NCBI RefSeq assembly: GCF_000970045.1
Contig: NZ_CP009505.1
Span: 3,620,808 to 3,684,807, forward strand
From: Methanosarcina sp. MTP4
GTDB taxonomy: Archaea > Halobacteriota > Methanosarcinia > Methanosarcinales > Methanosarcinaceae
DNA length: 64,000 bases
Reading direction: 5' to 3'
The position numbers and the translations under genes are program-made. How positions within the stretch are numbered: the stretch's first letter is position 1; every line of letters starts with the position of its first letter. Under the pieces are notes generated by a model that worked only from the letters and a program-made list of their open reading frames with translations, was not told where the DNA came from and made no database searches. Shown in pieces: positions 28,186 to 37,034 of the stretch.

Positions 28186-28557
28186 ATGGGAATCGATGAA
28201 GAAATACAAGTTCCAAGGCACAGGACTTTTGTGGCGGCAACGGAAATAAAAGGATCTAAGATCCTTACTGTTAAAGATGAAGAACTCGGAACGATTAAAG
28301 AAGTCATGATAGACTCCGAACGGGGAAGAATCGCATACGTAGTATTTGCTTGTGATTGTTTTCTTGGTATGAAGTGTAAATACTTTGCCATTCCCTGGGG
28401 GGTTCTTGAAGCAAATCGAGGTGCTTATATCCTTAATGTTGATAAGGGAGCATTCGAAACGGCAGAAGGCCTGGATAAAGATGTGTGGTCTTTAAATCAT
28501 AATGATCTGGTTAAAGTGTATGAACAGTATAATCTTCAACCTTACTGGGAAATTTAA
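28186..28557 (+). CDS. PRC-barrel domain protein
   Basis: 123 aa from the ATG at 28186 (MGIDEEIQVPRHRTFVAATE), with GGAGTGAGGTG upstream. The PRC-barrel core reads IKGSKILTVKDEELGTIKEV then GRIAYVVFACDCFLGMKCKY and FAIPWGVLEA. Small archaeal PRC-barrel proteins are widespread; they are linked to RNA processing, cell division or photosynthetic reaction-centre assembly depending on lineage. No operon partner. Confidence 0.85.
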   Translation: MGIDEEIQVPRHRTFVAATEIKGSKILTVKDEELGTIKEVMIDSERGRIAYVVFACDCFLGMKCKYFAIPWGVLEANRGAYILNVDKGAFETAEGLDKDVWSLNHNDLVKVYEQYNLQPYWEI

Positions 28558-28578
28558 AAGCTCATTTTCGGACGATGA

Positions 28579-28690
28579 TATGAGAATTGTTGTTTCCGAT
28601 CCGATTTTCTTACCGAAGAATACAGGAAAGATTTGAGGTTCCCGGGAACCTTACTATTTTTGAGGACATGCCCTTTTCCCTTGAATAATT
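28579..28690 (+). pseudogene. Possible N-terminal scrap of a D-2-hydroxyacid dehydrogenase
   Basis: MRIVVSDPIFLP is followed one frame over by EEYRKDLRFPG and then IFEDMP in a third frame. The order resembles the N-terminus of NAD-dependent 2-hydroxyacid dehydrogenases; the rest is absent. Weak evidence. Confidence 0.35.
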
Positions 28691-29008
28691 TATTTCAGTC
28701 GAATTTATGGGCCTTATTTCCTTAAAGAACATGCTTTATCTCATTTAATTCTAAATGAGGTGCATATGGTGGCTTTTTAGCCATATATGGGGACTATAGG
28801 GCGTTGTTTAATAATGTAATAATTAGTAAAGCATTTGGTGTACACACTGATCGACAGAGTATATGACTGATGATTTACAGGTATACTTAGCAAAAAACGA
28901 ACTGGTCCTATTATTATGGGTAATATAAACGCCAGTATTTTATAACCGCCAGTATTTTATACTTTAACTTACATATTATATATTGTTCACAAGGAACTAA
29001 GCTGTAAA
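28691..29008. other. Intergenic region before the 68-bp repeat array
   Basis: A/T-rich, no gene seen. A doubled ACGCCAGTATTTTATA segment occurs near 28930-28960. Confidence 0.4.
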
Positions 29009-29545
29009 ATGAAGCAAATTGAGGACAGAGTAAAACCTGATCTCGTAACCTACTTCATTGACGCGTAAGCTGTAAAATGAGGCAAATTCAGGACAGGGTA
29101 AAAGCTGATCCCATAATAATACTTCATTGGCGCGTAGCTATAAGTTGGAGCAAATTCAGGACAGAGTAAAATCTGATCCCGTAATCTACTTCATTTATGG
29201 CGTAAACTGCGAGATGAAGCAAATTCAGGACGGCTTGAAAACCGATCTTGAAATCTATTTCATTGACGCGTAAGCTTAAAATGAGGCAAATTCTGGACAG
29301 CCTGAAAACTGACTCCGTAATAATACTTCATTGACGCGTAGCTATAAGTTGGAGCAAATTCAGGACAGAGTAAAATCTGATCCCGTAATATACTTCATTA
29401 TGGCGTAAACTGCGAGATGAAGCAAATTCAGGACAGTCTGAAAGCTGATCCCATAATCTACTTCATTGACGTGTAAGCTTAAAATGAAGCAAATTCAGGA
29501 CGGAGTAATATCTGATCCCGCAATAAACTTCATTGTTGCAGACCA
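29009..29545 (+). repeat. Eight-unit 68-bp tandem repeat of mini-ORF units
   Basis: Units begin at 29009, 29077, 29145, 29214, 29281, 29349, 29417 and 29484. Each opens ATG(A/G)(A/G)GCAAATTCAGGAC (TTGGAG in units 3 and 6) and has ACTTCAT about 50 bases later. Several units translate as a roughly 19-residue peptide (MKQIQDSLKADPIIYFIDV stop in unit 7), and units 3-4 are open without interruption. Units 2-4 and 5-7 match pairwise, a 204-bp higher-order repeat. Either a decayed repeat-protein gene or a non-coding array. Confidence 0.9.
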
Positions 29546-29746
29546 AACCTTGTGAACCCTTTATTGACTATTTTAATCAAAGTTAAAGCGTATAGATGTT
29601 GTTTCCTCTTTTTTTACTGTTTTTCTCAGCTTTTCATTTTAGATATTTAACAAGCAACGTCATGATACTGTTTTGAGACAAAATGAGCAGAATTCCTGTC
29701 TACAGACACTTCCACGTAGTATGAAAAATATTTTCACTTTAGAAGG

Positions 29747-29941
29747 ATGAAAATTTGTGAAATACTGAACCTGGACATCTTCTGGCTCAAAGACAAAAGT
29801 CTCGCTGACCTGGACAACCTTCCGGACCCCGATGTGCTTGCAACCGAGATCATCGAGAATATGGAGGCTTCACTGGCAAGTTTCAAGGAAATCATGCTCA
29901 CAATTAATGGAAACGAGGGCGTGAATGAGAACGGTAATTGA
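29747..29941 (+). pseudogene. C-terminal remnant of type I methyltransferase HsdM
   Basis: 64 codons: LDIFWLKDKSLADLDNLPDP then DVLATEIIENMEASLASFKE. This is the characteristic tail of HsdM subunits (DNLPDPDVLA, EIxENLEAAL). All catalytic motifs (NPPF etc.) are missing. It lies 2.9 kb from the hsdR pseudogene and is presumably the other end of the same destroyed locus. Confidence 0.75.
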
Positions 29942-30097
29942 ATAGGGGTGTCTGCTTATGTGGGCACACTCACATTTTTATAAAATGTATTTGTATTTCT
30001 TCCATTATTATCTGGTAATATCTGCTAATAGCCCTTCAGAACACATAATAGTTGCAATCATTTCAAAGCAGTTAGTTAATATATGGGAAGTGTTTAT

Positions 30098-30595
30098 ATG
30101 AGTGAAAGGCAAGTCGAAAGCGTGGTTGTCGAAATTCCGAAAGGAAGTCGGAACAAATATGAGTACGATAAGGAAAGGAAAGTGATTAAATTCGACAGAA
30201 TGCTTTTTTCTTCAATGATGTATCCCTGTGATTATGGTTTTTTTCCTGATACTCTGGCACTTGACGGCGACCCTTTAGATGTCCTGGTTTTAATGTGGGA
30301 ACCTACATTTCCGGGATGTGTAATAGATGTACATCCGATTGCATTATTTGCCATGGAAGATGATAAAGGAGTAGATGACAAGATACTCTGTGTTCCAAAG
30401 GGTGACCCCTTATGGAATTATATAGAATCAATCGACCAGGTCCCTCCTCATCTCTTAAAAGAAATCACTCACTTTTTTGAAACTTATAAGCATTTAGAGC
30501 ATAAACACGTGAAGGTCATTGGTTGGGATGGTCTCGAAGCAGCAGTCAATATAATCCAGGAAGCAAAATCCCGATACATTGAACAAAATAAATGA
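30098..30595 (+). CDS. ppa: Inorganic pyrophosphatase, family I
   Basis: 165 aa from the ATG at 30098 (MSERQVESVVVEIPKGSRNK), preceded by GGGAAG; an ATG at 30083 would add five residues. Soluble family I enzyme hydrolysing diphosphate to phosphate. Motifs KGSRNKYEYD, YPCDYGFFPDTLALDGDPLD (metal-binding Asp triad) and KGDPLW are visible. Length is normal. Single gene. Confidence 0.93.
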   Translation: MSERQVESVVVEIPKGSRNKYEYDKERKVIKFDRMLFSSMMYPCDYGFFPDTLALDGDPLDVLVLMWEPTFPGCVIDVHPIALFAMEDDKGVDDKILCVPKGDPLWNYIESIDQVPPHLLKEITHFFETYKHLEHKHVKVIGWDGLEAAVNIIQEAKSRYIEQNK

Positions 30596-30842
30596 TTTCC
30601 CGGTCTTACCGGAATAGCCTTCTTCGTTCGTTCCTGTCCCGGACGAAGTCCGGCTTTTCCCGAATCAAAAGTAAAAAGATACTCTGGGAAGTAAAAATGG
30701 AAACGTAAAATTTGGTGCCTGGGATAAACAGTCTTTACTTATTTTTTTATTTGCTCAGTTTATCGATTTATTTTACTCATTTAGTTTATAGTAAATTTTG
30801 ATCTCAAATGATTTTAATACAATTAACTATTAATTCGAAGGC

Positions 30843-31241
30843 ATGAGGGGATTTTCAATCGATATCGAAGATGCCACTCTGGAAAATGGGAATTTTCGCA
30901 AGGTGCTTTATACTTCAAAGCACAGCCAGCTGGTACTTATGAGCCTCAAACCCGGGGAAGAAATCGGGATGGAAGTGCATGAGGAAAATGACCAGTTTTT
31001 CCGTTTTGAGAGTGGGCAGGGGAAGTGCATAATTGACGGCAACGAGTATGAACTTGCTGACGGGGTTGCGGTTGTGGTGCCAGCAGGCGCTCAGCACAAT
31101 GTTATCAACACTTCGGCAACTTCGGACCTGAAACTCTATACCATCTATTCTCCGGCGCATCACAAGGATGGAATCGTGCGCGCCACAAAAGAAGAAGCTG
31201 AAGCCAATGAAGCGGAATTCGACGAAGTGACTACTGAATAA
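30843..31241 (+). CDS. Cupin-domain protein
   Basis: 132 aa. Cupin motif 1 reads PGEEIGMEVHEENDQFFRFE and motif 2 reads DGVAVVVPAGAQHNVIN, giving metal-ligand candidates His, Glu and His. C-terminal 20 residues are Glu/Ala-rich. Similar short cupins are annotated only by fold; substrate unknown. Followed by a hairpin terminator at 31322. Confidence 0.88.
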   Translation: MRGFSIDIEDATLENGNFRKVLYTSKHSQLVLMSLKPGEEIGMEVHEENDQFFRFESGQGKCIIDGNEYELADGVAVVVPAGAQHNVINTSATSDLKLYTIYSPAHHKDGIVRATKEEAEANEAEFDEVTTE

Positions 31242-31321
31242 ATATCATAAGAAACGGTAGCCGGTTAAAGATTGATAATCGGTTAAAGGTCAGTATCGAT
31301 CAAACATCGAATATACAAAAT

Positions 31322-31356
31322 AAAAACGCTTTATTTTATCAGGCGTTTTTACTTTT
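31322..31356 (+). terminator. Hairpin with T run after the cupin gene
   Basis: AAAAACGC (31322-31329) pairs with GCGTTTTT (31343-31350) around a 13-base loop, followed by ACTTTTTT. Confidence 0.5.
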
Positions 31357-31433
31357 TTATCTGATTTTTTTCGTCATCTTTGGAATCATTTAAATACACC
31401 TACTTTTGAATAAAAACAGTTTTAGGGACCGTA

Positions 31434-32084
31434 ATGCCAGTCTATGAAAATATGAAGTTGACTCTTGAGGAGATCGGAAACACAAAGCTAGTTTGTGTCA
31501 CCAAGACGATTGAACCTGAAAGGATAAATGAGGCTATTAGGGCCGGAGCCGCTATCATCGGAGAGAACCGGGTCCAGGAATATGAGGACAAGTGTGAGGA
31601 TATACTGCCCTGTGAGACACACCTTATAGGCCATCTGCAGACAAATAAAGTCAAAAAAGCCGTAGATCTCTTTGATCTTATCCAGTCAGTTGACTCCCTG
31701 AAGCTAATAAGGAATATTGACAGGAGAGCCAGGGATATTGACAAAGTACAGAAGGTCTTCCTTCAGGTTAACATCGGCAACGAGTCACAAAAATACGGAT
31801 TCGGACCCGGTGAAATAAAAAATGCAATAGATGAGATTCACTCTCTCGGGAATGTCCGTTTGGAAGGCCTCATGTGCATCCCTCCTTTTCTACCTTCTGA
31901 ACAAACTCGTCCATATTTCAGGAAGATGAAGACCCTTTTTGATGAAATGAAGCAGGAAAACCGGGACAACATCGATCTCAGGGAACTATCAATGGGCATG
32001 TCCAGCGACTACATGACTGCCATCGAGGAAGGAGCCACGATGGTGCGTGTGGGTTCTGCCATATTCGGGGAGAGGAAGTACTGA
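31434..32084 (+). CDS. YggS/PROSC-family pyridoxal-phosphate homeostasis protein
   Basis: 216 aa, slightly shorter than bacterial YggS at the N-terminus. The PLP lysine is in LVCVTKT (Lys24). Further family motifs: GENRVQEYEDK, HLIGHLQTNKVKKAV, SVDSLKLI and the C-terminal ELSMGMSSDYMTAIEEGATM with VRVGSAIFGER. Binds PLP in an alanine-racemase-like barrel without known enzymatic activity. Single gene. Confidence 0.93.
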   Translation: MPVYENMKLTLEEIGNTKLVCVTKTIEPERINEAIRAGAAIIGENRVQEYEDKCEDILPCETHLIGHLQTNKVKKAVDLFDLIQSVDSLKLIRNIDRRARDIDKVQKVFLQVNIGNESQKYGFGPGEIKNAIDEIHSLGNVRLEGLMCIPPFLPSEQTRPYFRKMKTLFDEMKQENRDNIDLRELSMGMSSDYMTAIEEGATMVRVGSAIFGERKY

Positions 32085-32253
32085 ATGTGCTACTTTGTAG
32101 AATATAGTGAAACAGTGCATACTTTTTTTCTAATAGAAAAATTGAAAATATTTAACTGCCGATAAAATTGGAAAATACTGAAATCCATAAATGCTGAAAT
32201 CAAGGCATTAAAACCGGAAACCGGCAAGGAAGCCGGCCCTAGCAGCGGAAAAA

Positions 32254-32343
32254 TCACGCATAAAGAGTTGCAACAATAATAACGATTATAAAAATTGCAA
32301 CAACAATTACATTAACCACTTTTTCAAGCAGCAGGTCACCCAT
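32254..32343 (-). CDS. Possible 29-aa membrane peptide
   Basis: Starts MGDLLLEKVVNVIVVAIFII and ends VATLYA: one membrane helix with a short acidic head. The ATG overlaps the end of the upstream minus-strand gene by 8 nt, with GGAAGG about 6-11 nt before it, suggesting translational coupling. Too short for certainty. Confidence 0.45.
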   Translation of the reverse strand: MGDLLLEKVVNVIVVAIFIIVIIVATLYA

Positions 32344-32848
32344 CCAGCCCTTCCGGATATTCCCGGTAGTACTGCCCGATACCCAGCAAAGAGATGCCGG
32401 CTATGACCAGGGAAATCCCGAGCCACCTGGAGGCCTGGTAGGCTTCCGCACCGATGAAGATAATGGGAAAACCAAATGCAAACCGGGAATTGTTCGAAAA
32501 GGTATTCCGCATGAAAGTGTCAAAACCTTTCAGAAAGGATTCATCCAAAAAGCGGTTCAGACCCGTGAAATATTCACCCTGTCCAGAGGCATCAAAATTA
32601 TTTGCAGAAGTTTCGCCTGCAAACGAGGAAAAACTACTCGAAAATCCCCCTCCCTGAACACAGAAACCTTTCTTGGATGATTCAAACCCCGAAAAGTCAC
32701 AACTATTTTGGAATGGTCCGGGGGAAGATAGGTTCAGATCATTAGAGAGTGAAACCTTCCGGTCTTTGCCCAAACTTTCAGACAATTTGTCATCTAACAT
32801 TTTACCAAATTTGCAATCTATTGCATCAAGTTCCAGATCATCATTCAT
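32336..32848 (-). CDS. Hypothetical protein with C-terminal membrane helices
   Basis: 170 aa. The first 110 residues are Ser/Gly/Phe/Asp-rich and probably disordered; residues 122-160 form one or two membrane segments (RFAFGFPIIFIGAEAY and WLGISLVIAGISLLGIG). No family recognised. Overlaps the 29-codon frame at its 3' end. Confidence 0.55.
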   Translation of the reverse strand: MNDDLELDAIDCKFGKMLDDKLSESLGKDRKVSLSNDLNLSSPGPFQNSCDFSGFESSKKGFCVQGGGFSSSFSSFAGETSANNFDASGQGEYFTGLNRFLDESFLKGFDTFMRNTFSNNSRFAFGFPIIFIGAEAYQASRWLGISLVIAGISLLGIGQYYREYPEGLDG

Positions 32849-33204
32849 GTTTTTGCCCCCGGAATTGTAATGATTATTAATAGAAAACCAAATTTTATAA
32901 TATATAAATATAATTAAATATCATTATAAAATACGAGATTAAAAATATAAACCATATTACAAACTCTCAGAAAGAAAAAGCTAGATTGTCCCATAAAAAA
33001 CGTCACCACGAAGTTCATAAAAAAATTATTTTAAAGATGAATAAAAAATTGATTACATGAGAAAATTGCGATTTTCCGTCTACTGCCCCCGAATTAACCT
33101 TTGACGTCCGGATCCCGGAAAAACTTCCTTCAAACTCACAAATCGAATTTTAGTGAACAGTAAACCATCCATACCCCACAAAAAAAGCCAGACCTTGCCG
33201 ACAA
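32849..33204. other. A/T-rich intergenic region before tRNA-Trp
   Basis: No gene seen; long A/T stretches. The TATA box of tRNA-Trp (CTATATAAC) is at 33205-33213. Confidence 0.4.
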
Positions 33205-33248
33205 CTATATAACATAGAAAGTAGATGTTCATACGCTTACCCTTATAA

Positions 33249-33444
33249 GGGGCTGTGGCCTAGCCCGGTATGGCGACGGGCTCCAGCGGATAAAATGATG
33301 AACAACGGGTCTACCGAGTTCTTCCCGACGGGGAAGGACGATGAGGAGCCGTTGGAGCACTGATTGATGCTCATAGAACTAAAACTGTTGAGGCAGTTGT
33401 TCGGAGAGACCCGTCGATCGTGAGTTCGAATCTCACCAGCCCCA
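33249..33444 (+). tRNA. tRNA-Trp (CCA) with 122-nt intron
   Basis: Acceptor GGGGCTG/CAGCCCC, anticodon stem ACGGG (33276-33280) with CCCGT (33410-33414), anticodon CCA at 33283-33285, T arm GTGAG-TTCGAAT-CTCAC. The intron (33287-33408) lies after position 37, the classical archaeal tRNA-Trp site. Confidence 0.93.
33287..33408 (+). ncRNA. C/D-box guide RNA within the tRNA-Trp intron
   Basis: Box C ATGATGA (33295-33301), D' CCGA (33314-33317), C' ATGAGGA (33341-33347) and D CTGA (33360-33363). The segment before D pairs with GCTCCAGCGG around the anticodon, placing the fifth base opposite C34 (33283). The segment before D' (ACGGGTCT) pairs with AGACCCGT (33407-33414), placing the fifth base opposite position 39. 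This matches the known euryarchaeal pre-tRNA-Trp mechanism (methylation at 34 and 39). Confidence 0.82.
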
Positions 33445-33510
33445 CCTTTATTTTACCTTTATTTTAATACATTCTAAAAGAATTAGTTGTTTAAAATATA
33501 AATATTTTTT

Positions 33511-33585
33511 TTCCATGCTAAATACGTCTACATTTAATGCTGAAATACGTCTGAGTTTCATGCTAAAATACGCTTCGATTTTCCA
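33511..33585. repeat. About 24-bp imperfect repeat, 3 copies
   Basis: ATGCTAAATACGTCTACATTT, with related ATGCTGAAATACGTCTGAG and ATGCTAAAATACGCTTCGA, in tandem. The remainder of 33445-34003 holds no gene that I can see. Confidence 0.6.
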
Positions 33586-34003
33586 ACGATTAACAGGAAA
33601 TCCATTATCTTAAACCTTTTTTAGCTGATCCGTTTTTAAGTCATCATGTTTTATTCAGAATTATTTAGCCCGATTTGAGGTCAGATAATCCTGTGTTCAG
33701 CCAATCCTTTTGCCCATACAAAAGAGTTTTCCAGGCATTCTCAATCCGAATACTGCTTTTAGACTGAAAATAGGAGGTGGAAAAGGTATCATTGATCAGG
33801 ATAATTAATCCCGGGGGATATATATAAAAAACAATAGATATTTTGAAGAAAATATAATTTTTAGAGTAAAACACCGGTAAGATAGAATTTCCGGCCTAAG
33901 AATCCACAATAAAACCACACTTTGAAAAATCCGAGATGCAGGGGGTTTACCGCCAGGGCAGTGTGGTGAATGCATCAAATGCCCAGTTAAAGGGGGGGAG
34001 CAT

Positions 34004-35833
34004 ATGGAGAAAAGAAGAATATTAGCGTTCTCAGGAATACTTATTATCCTGACGGCGCTAGCTGCAAGTATGGTATATGGAGAAGAAATTACAAATATTC
34101 CCAGGCAAGGGGAAAGCAAAATAACCTTCCAGGAAGATTCCGAGGGGATCGTGACAGCGGACCTGAATTCGGGACTGACAGCAGAAGACCTCGTGAATAA
34201 TTTGCTTGGGGAAGGAGTTGCTGTTTCTAACGTTACGTTAACAGGGGCAAACGTAGCAGCCGGGACCTTCACCGGAGGAGAAGGGATAATCGGCTTTGAA
34301 AACGGGATCATTCTAAGCACCGGAAACATCTCATTTGTAACAGGCCCGAATGAAGAGGATTCCATAACAGCTGTAAACGGCCTGCCGGGAGATCCTGACC
34401 TTGATGCCCTTATCCCGGGCTTCCAGACCTTTGACGCCACAGTTCTTGAATTTGATTTTGTGCCCGAGACAGGGATCATACAATTCGAATACGTATTTAC
34501 CTCCGATGAATACAACGAATATGTTAACACGCAGTTTAACGATGTTTTCGGATTCTTTGTCAACGGAGAGAACATAGCTCTGATTCCGGGTACCACCACA
34601 GCGGTTGCTATCAACAATGTCAATAACGGGAATCCCTTCGGCACGAACGCGAGCAATCCGGAATACTACATCAACAACGACCTGAGTGACGGGGGAGGGG
34701 AAATAAATACCGAGATGGACGGTCTAACGGTGGTCCTGACCGCTACAGCCGAAGTTAACCCTGATGAGACAAACAGTATCAGAATGGCTATCGCTGATGC
34801 AGGAGACTTTGCGCTGGACTCCAACGTGATCATAAGGGCCGAGAGCTTCGTCTCTCCGAGGCTTACGCTGGAACCTGAATCCGCAACCAACAATATCGGC
34901 GAGACCCACGCCCTGACCGCCACATTAGTCGACGAAAACGAAACTCCGATAGCCGGGGAAAACATAAGCTTCAACGTAACAGCCGGCCCCAATAACGGGA
35001 CAACAGGCACGGGCACGACTGACGAAAACGGCATAACCACCTGGAACTACACCGGAACTGAAGCCGGATCTGATACCATAGTTGCTACAGGCGGAGGAGA
35101 GACCTCTAACAAGGTAACAAAGGTATGGGAAGAAGGGGGCGCAGCAGAGCCCAGACTGGTTCTGGAACCCGAATCTGCAACCAACGTACTCGGCACTGAA
35201 CATATAGTGAAAGCCGTCCTCACCAATGAAAACGGGACTCCCGCACCCAATGAGACGATAACTTTCAATGTAAGCGACGGACCGTTTGCCGGGCTTTCAG
35301 CCACCGCAATAACGGATGCTAACGGAACCGCCACATGGTCCTACGGGATAACTCCGGGCACAGACACCATAGTTGCTACAGGCGGAGGGGAAACCTCAAA
35401 CGAAGTCACCAAGACCTGGGAAGCCGCCGAAGGAGCTTCTACCCTGCTTACCCTGGAACCCCGCTCAGCCACCAATAGCATTGGCAGTTCCCACATAGTG
35501 AGAGCAAGACTGGTCGATGAAAGCGGAGCCCCGAGAGCCGGGGAAATGATCACCTTCGTCGTAAGCGACGGTCCCCACCTGGGAACCTCCGGCACGAGCC
35601 TGACCAACGCAAACGGGACAGCCACCTGGTGCTACTACGGCATATTCACCGGCAACGACACAATATCCGCCAGAGGAGGAGGCCAGGCCTCGGAAGAAGT
35701 CTTCAAGACGTGGGAAGCAGCCGGCAACAATAGCGCCCAATCAAAAAGCTTCATGAAAGTCGATGGTTCGGACGAAAGTAAAGAAGGAGGTATCTGGAGT
35801 CTCTTTGCGGGCATCTTTGAGAGAGTGAGGTGA
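34004..35833 (+). CDS. Secreted surface protein: choice-of-anchor L domain plus three Ig-like repeats
   Basis: 609 aa. Signal peptide (ILAFSGILIILTALAASMVY), then a choice-of-anchor-L-type domain (GIILSTGNISFVTGPNEEDS, FEYVFTSDEYNEYVNTQFND, VFGFFVNGENIALI). Three near-identical Ig-like/Big_1-type repeats of about 95 residues follow, each opening LTLEPxSATN-IG and ending DTI-A-GGGE-S--V-K-WE (about residues 285-375, 383-474, 482-573). The C-terminus has no sortase or PGF motif. GGGGGGAG precedes the ATG. Likely cell-surface adhesin or S-layer-associated protein. Confidence 0.8.
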   Translation: MEKRRILAFSGILIILTALAASMVYGEEITNIPRQGESKITFQEDSEGIVTADLNSGLTAEDLVNNLLGEGVAVSNVTLTGANVAAGTFTGGEGIIGFENGIILSTGNISFVTGPNEEDSITAVNGLPGDPDLDALIPGFQTFDATVLEFDFVPETGIIQFEYVFTSDEYNEYVNTQFNDVFGFFVNGENIALIPGTTTAVAINNVNNGNPFGTNASNPEYYINNDLSDGGGEINTEMDGLTVVLTATAEVNPDETNSIRMAIADAGDFALDSNVIIRAESFVSPRLTLEPESATNNIGETHALTATLVDENETPIAGENISFNVTAGPNNGTTGTGTTDENGITTWNYTGTEAGSDTIVATGGGETSNKVTKVWEEGGAAEPRLVLEPESATNVLGTEHIVKAVLTNENGTPAPNETITFNVSDGPFAGLSATAITDANGTATWSYGITPGTDTIVATGGGETSNEVTKTWEAAEGASTLLTLEPRSATNSIGSSHIVRARLVDESGAPRAGEMITFVVSDGPHLGTSGTSLTNANGTATWCYYGIFTGNDTISARGGGQASEEVFKTWEAAGNNSAQSKSFMKVDGSDESKEGGIWSLFAGIFERVR

Positions 35834-36042
35834 AGTCTCAAAAACAATACTTTAAAACAAGCATCATCCTTACCTTCTTTTCCTTTTTTGAAGACAACAG
35901 TTACTTTACTTTTCCTCAATACTTTCACTTCGCTTCCTCAACGGTTAATATCCCCCAAATCCAATCTACTTTTACCTGCTCAAAAAACAACTACCAGCTG
36001 AAAAATAAATACCTGCTCAAAAACAACCCGGAGGCCACCCCC

Positions 36043-36834
36043 TTGAAACGAGAAAAAGAAGAAATAATCGTCCTTGTCAAAGCTACTCCAGAAAAAAGCG
36101 AAAGACAGGGGCATGTTGTAGGAGTTACCGGCATCAACAAAGACGGAGAACTAAGGAGACTGTATCCTCTTAAATACAGATACGGCGAGGGGCTGGTGGA
36201 TTTCGGGAGAAATGACCGGATGGAAGTCACGGTTACAAAGCCGGAGCATGACCTGAGATGGGAGAGCAGGAAGGTGCTTGATTATGTAAACCTGGAACAA
36301 CCCCTGAAGAACAGAGAGATCAGGGAGCTTGTCCTGCCTCTGGCAACCTCGGTTGAGAGGCTGAACATCGAAGGAGCGAGCCTGGGAGTGGTTAAGCCGG
36401 AACTTCTGGATGTTGAGATCAGGGTAAACAGTACAGAGGTCCACGATAGGCAGCAGTACTTTAACCTTATGGGCGATTTCCTGGAAAAGCGGGAAAAAGT
36501 GAAAATGCCGGTTGAACTCAGGTATGTTTTCAGGTGCGAAGGGGAAGAAGCCTGCAGGGGGCACAAAATTATCGTGCTGGACTGGGAATTAAACGAAACC
36601 TCAAGGAAGATGATAAGGAGTGAGCAGAATACGGGGGTGGTGGAAAAGAAGATACGCGAAGAGTTCTTCGAACGAATGCAGGAGAGGGACCTTTACTTTA
36701 TCATGGGGACACATTTCAGGTACGGGACCTGGATGATCCTGGGAGTTTTCTGCCCGGAAAAAGATTCCAGGAACCAGAGCAGCCTTCAGGATTTCGAAAA
36801 GCAAGGAACTGTTGCTGCCGGGTCAGGGACGTGA
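36043..36834 (+). CDS. Dual-OB-domain-like protein (TTG start)
   Basis: 263 aa from the TTG at 36043, which has GGAGG 8-9 nt upstream; the frame is open back to 35830 but that stretch is low-complexity and has no family resemblance. The start of the chain, IIVLVKATPEKSERQGHVVG then GINKDGELRRLYPLKYRYGE, resembles the dual OB (DuOB) proteins that have been proposed as nucleic-acid sensors in conflict systems. FRCEGEEACRGHKIIVLDWE and MGTHFRYGTWMILGVF mark the C-terminal half. Family call is moderate; function unknown. Confidence 0.65.
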   Translation: MKREKEEIIVLVKATPEKSERQGHVVGVTGINKDGELRRLYPLKYRYGEGLVDFGRNDRMEVTVTKPEHDLRWESRKVLDYVNLEQPLKNREIRELVLPLATSVERLNIEGASLGVVKPELLDVEIRVNSTEVHDRQQYFNLMGDFLEKREKVKMPVELRYVFRCEGEEACRGHKIIVLDWELNETSRKMIRSEQNTGVVEKKIREEFFERMQERDLYFIMGTHFRYGTWMILGVFCPEKDSRNQSSLQDFEKQGTVAAGSGT

Positions 36835-37034
36835 TTTGCGGATTCTCAAATCTGAACAAGGGGAGCAAAAGTAGGTGAAAAAAAGGGAAAGGAGATATAA
36901 ATATATAAGATAAGAAAAAATTACCGGGTAGCAGACATGTAATATGTTTAATAGAAAATAAGCAATAAGATATCAGCTGAAGATATAACTGAAAATATCA
37001 AATCAAATCGAATAAAGCCAGTTACGGATATAGA

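Noticed and set aside
27403-28240. Minus-strand frames with Ser-Pro-Asn/Phe-Ser-Gln repeats
   Set aside because: Produced by the 11-13-bp G-rich minisatellite; no start site or conserved domain. A short stretch near 28000-28130 looks more gene-like but cannot be named.
35830-36042. Upstream extension of the dual-OB-like gene
   Set aside because: Open by chance; low-complexity, and a TTG with GGAGG at 36043 begins where family-like sequence starts.
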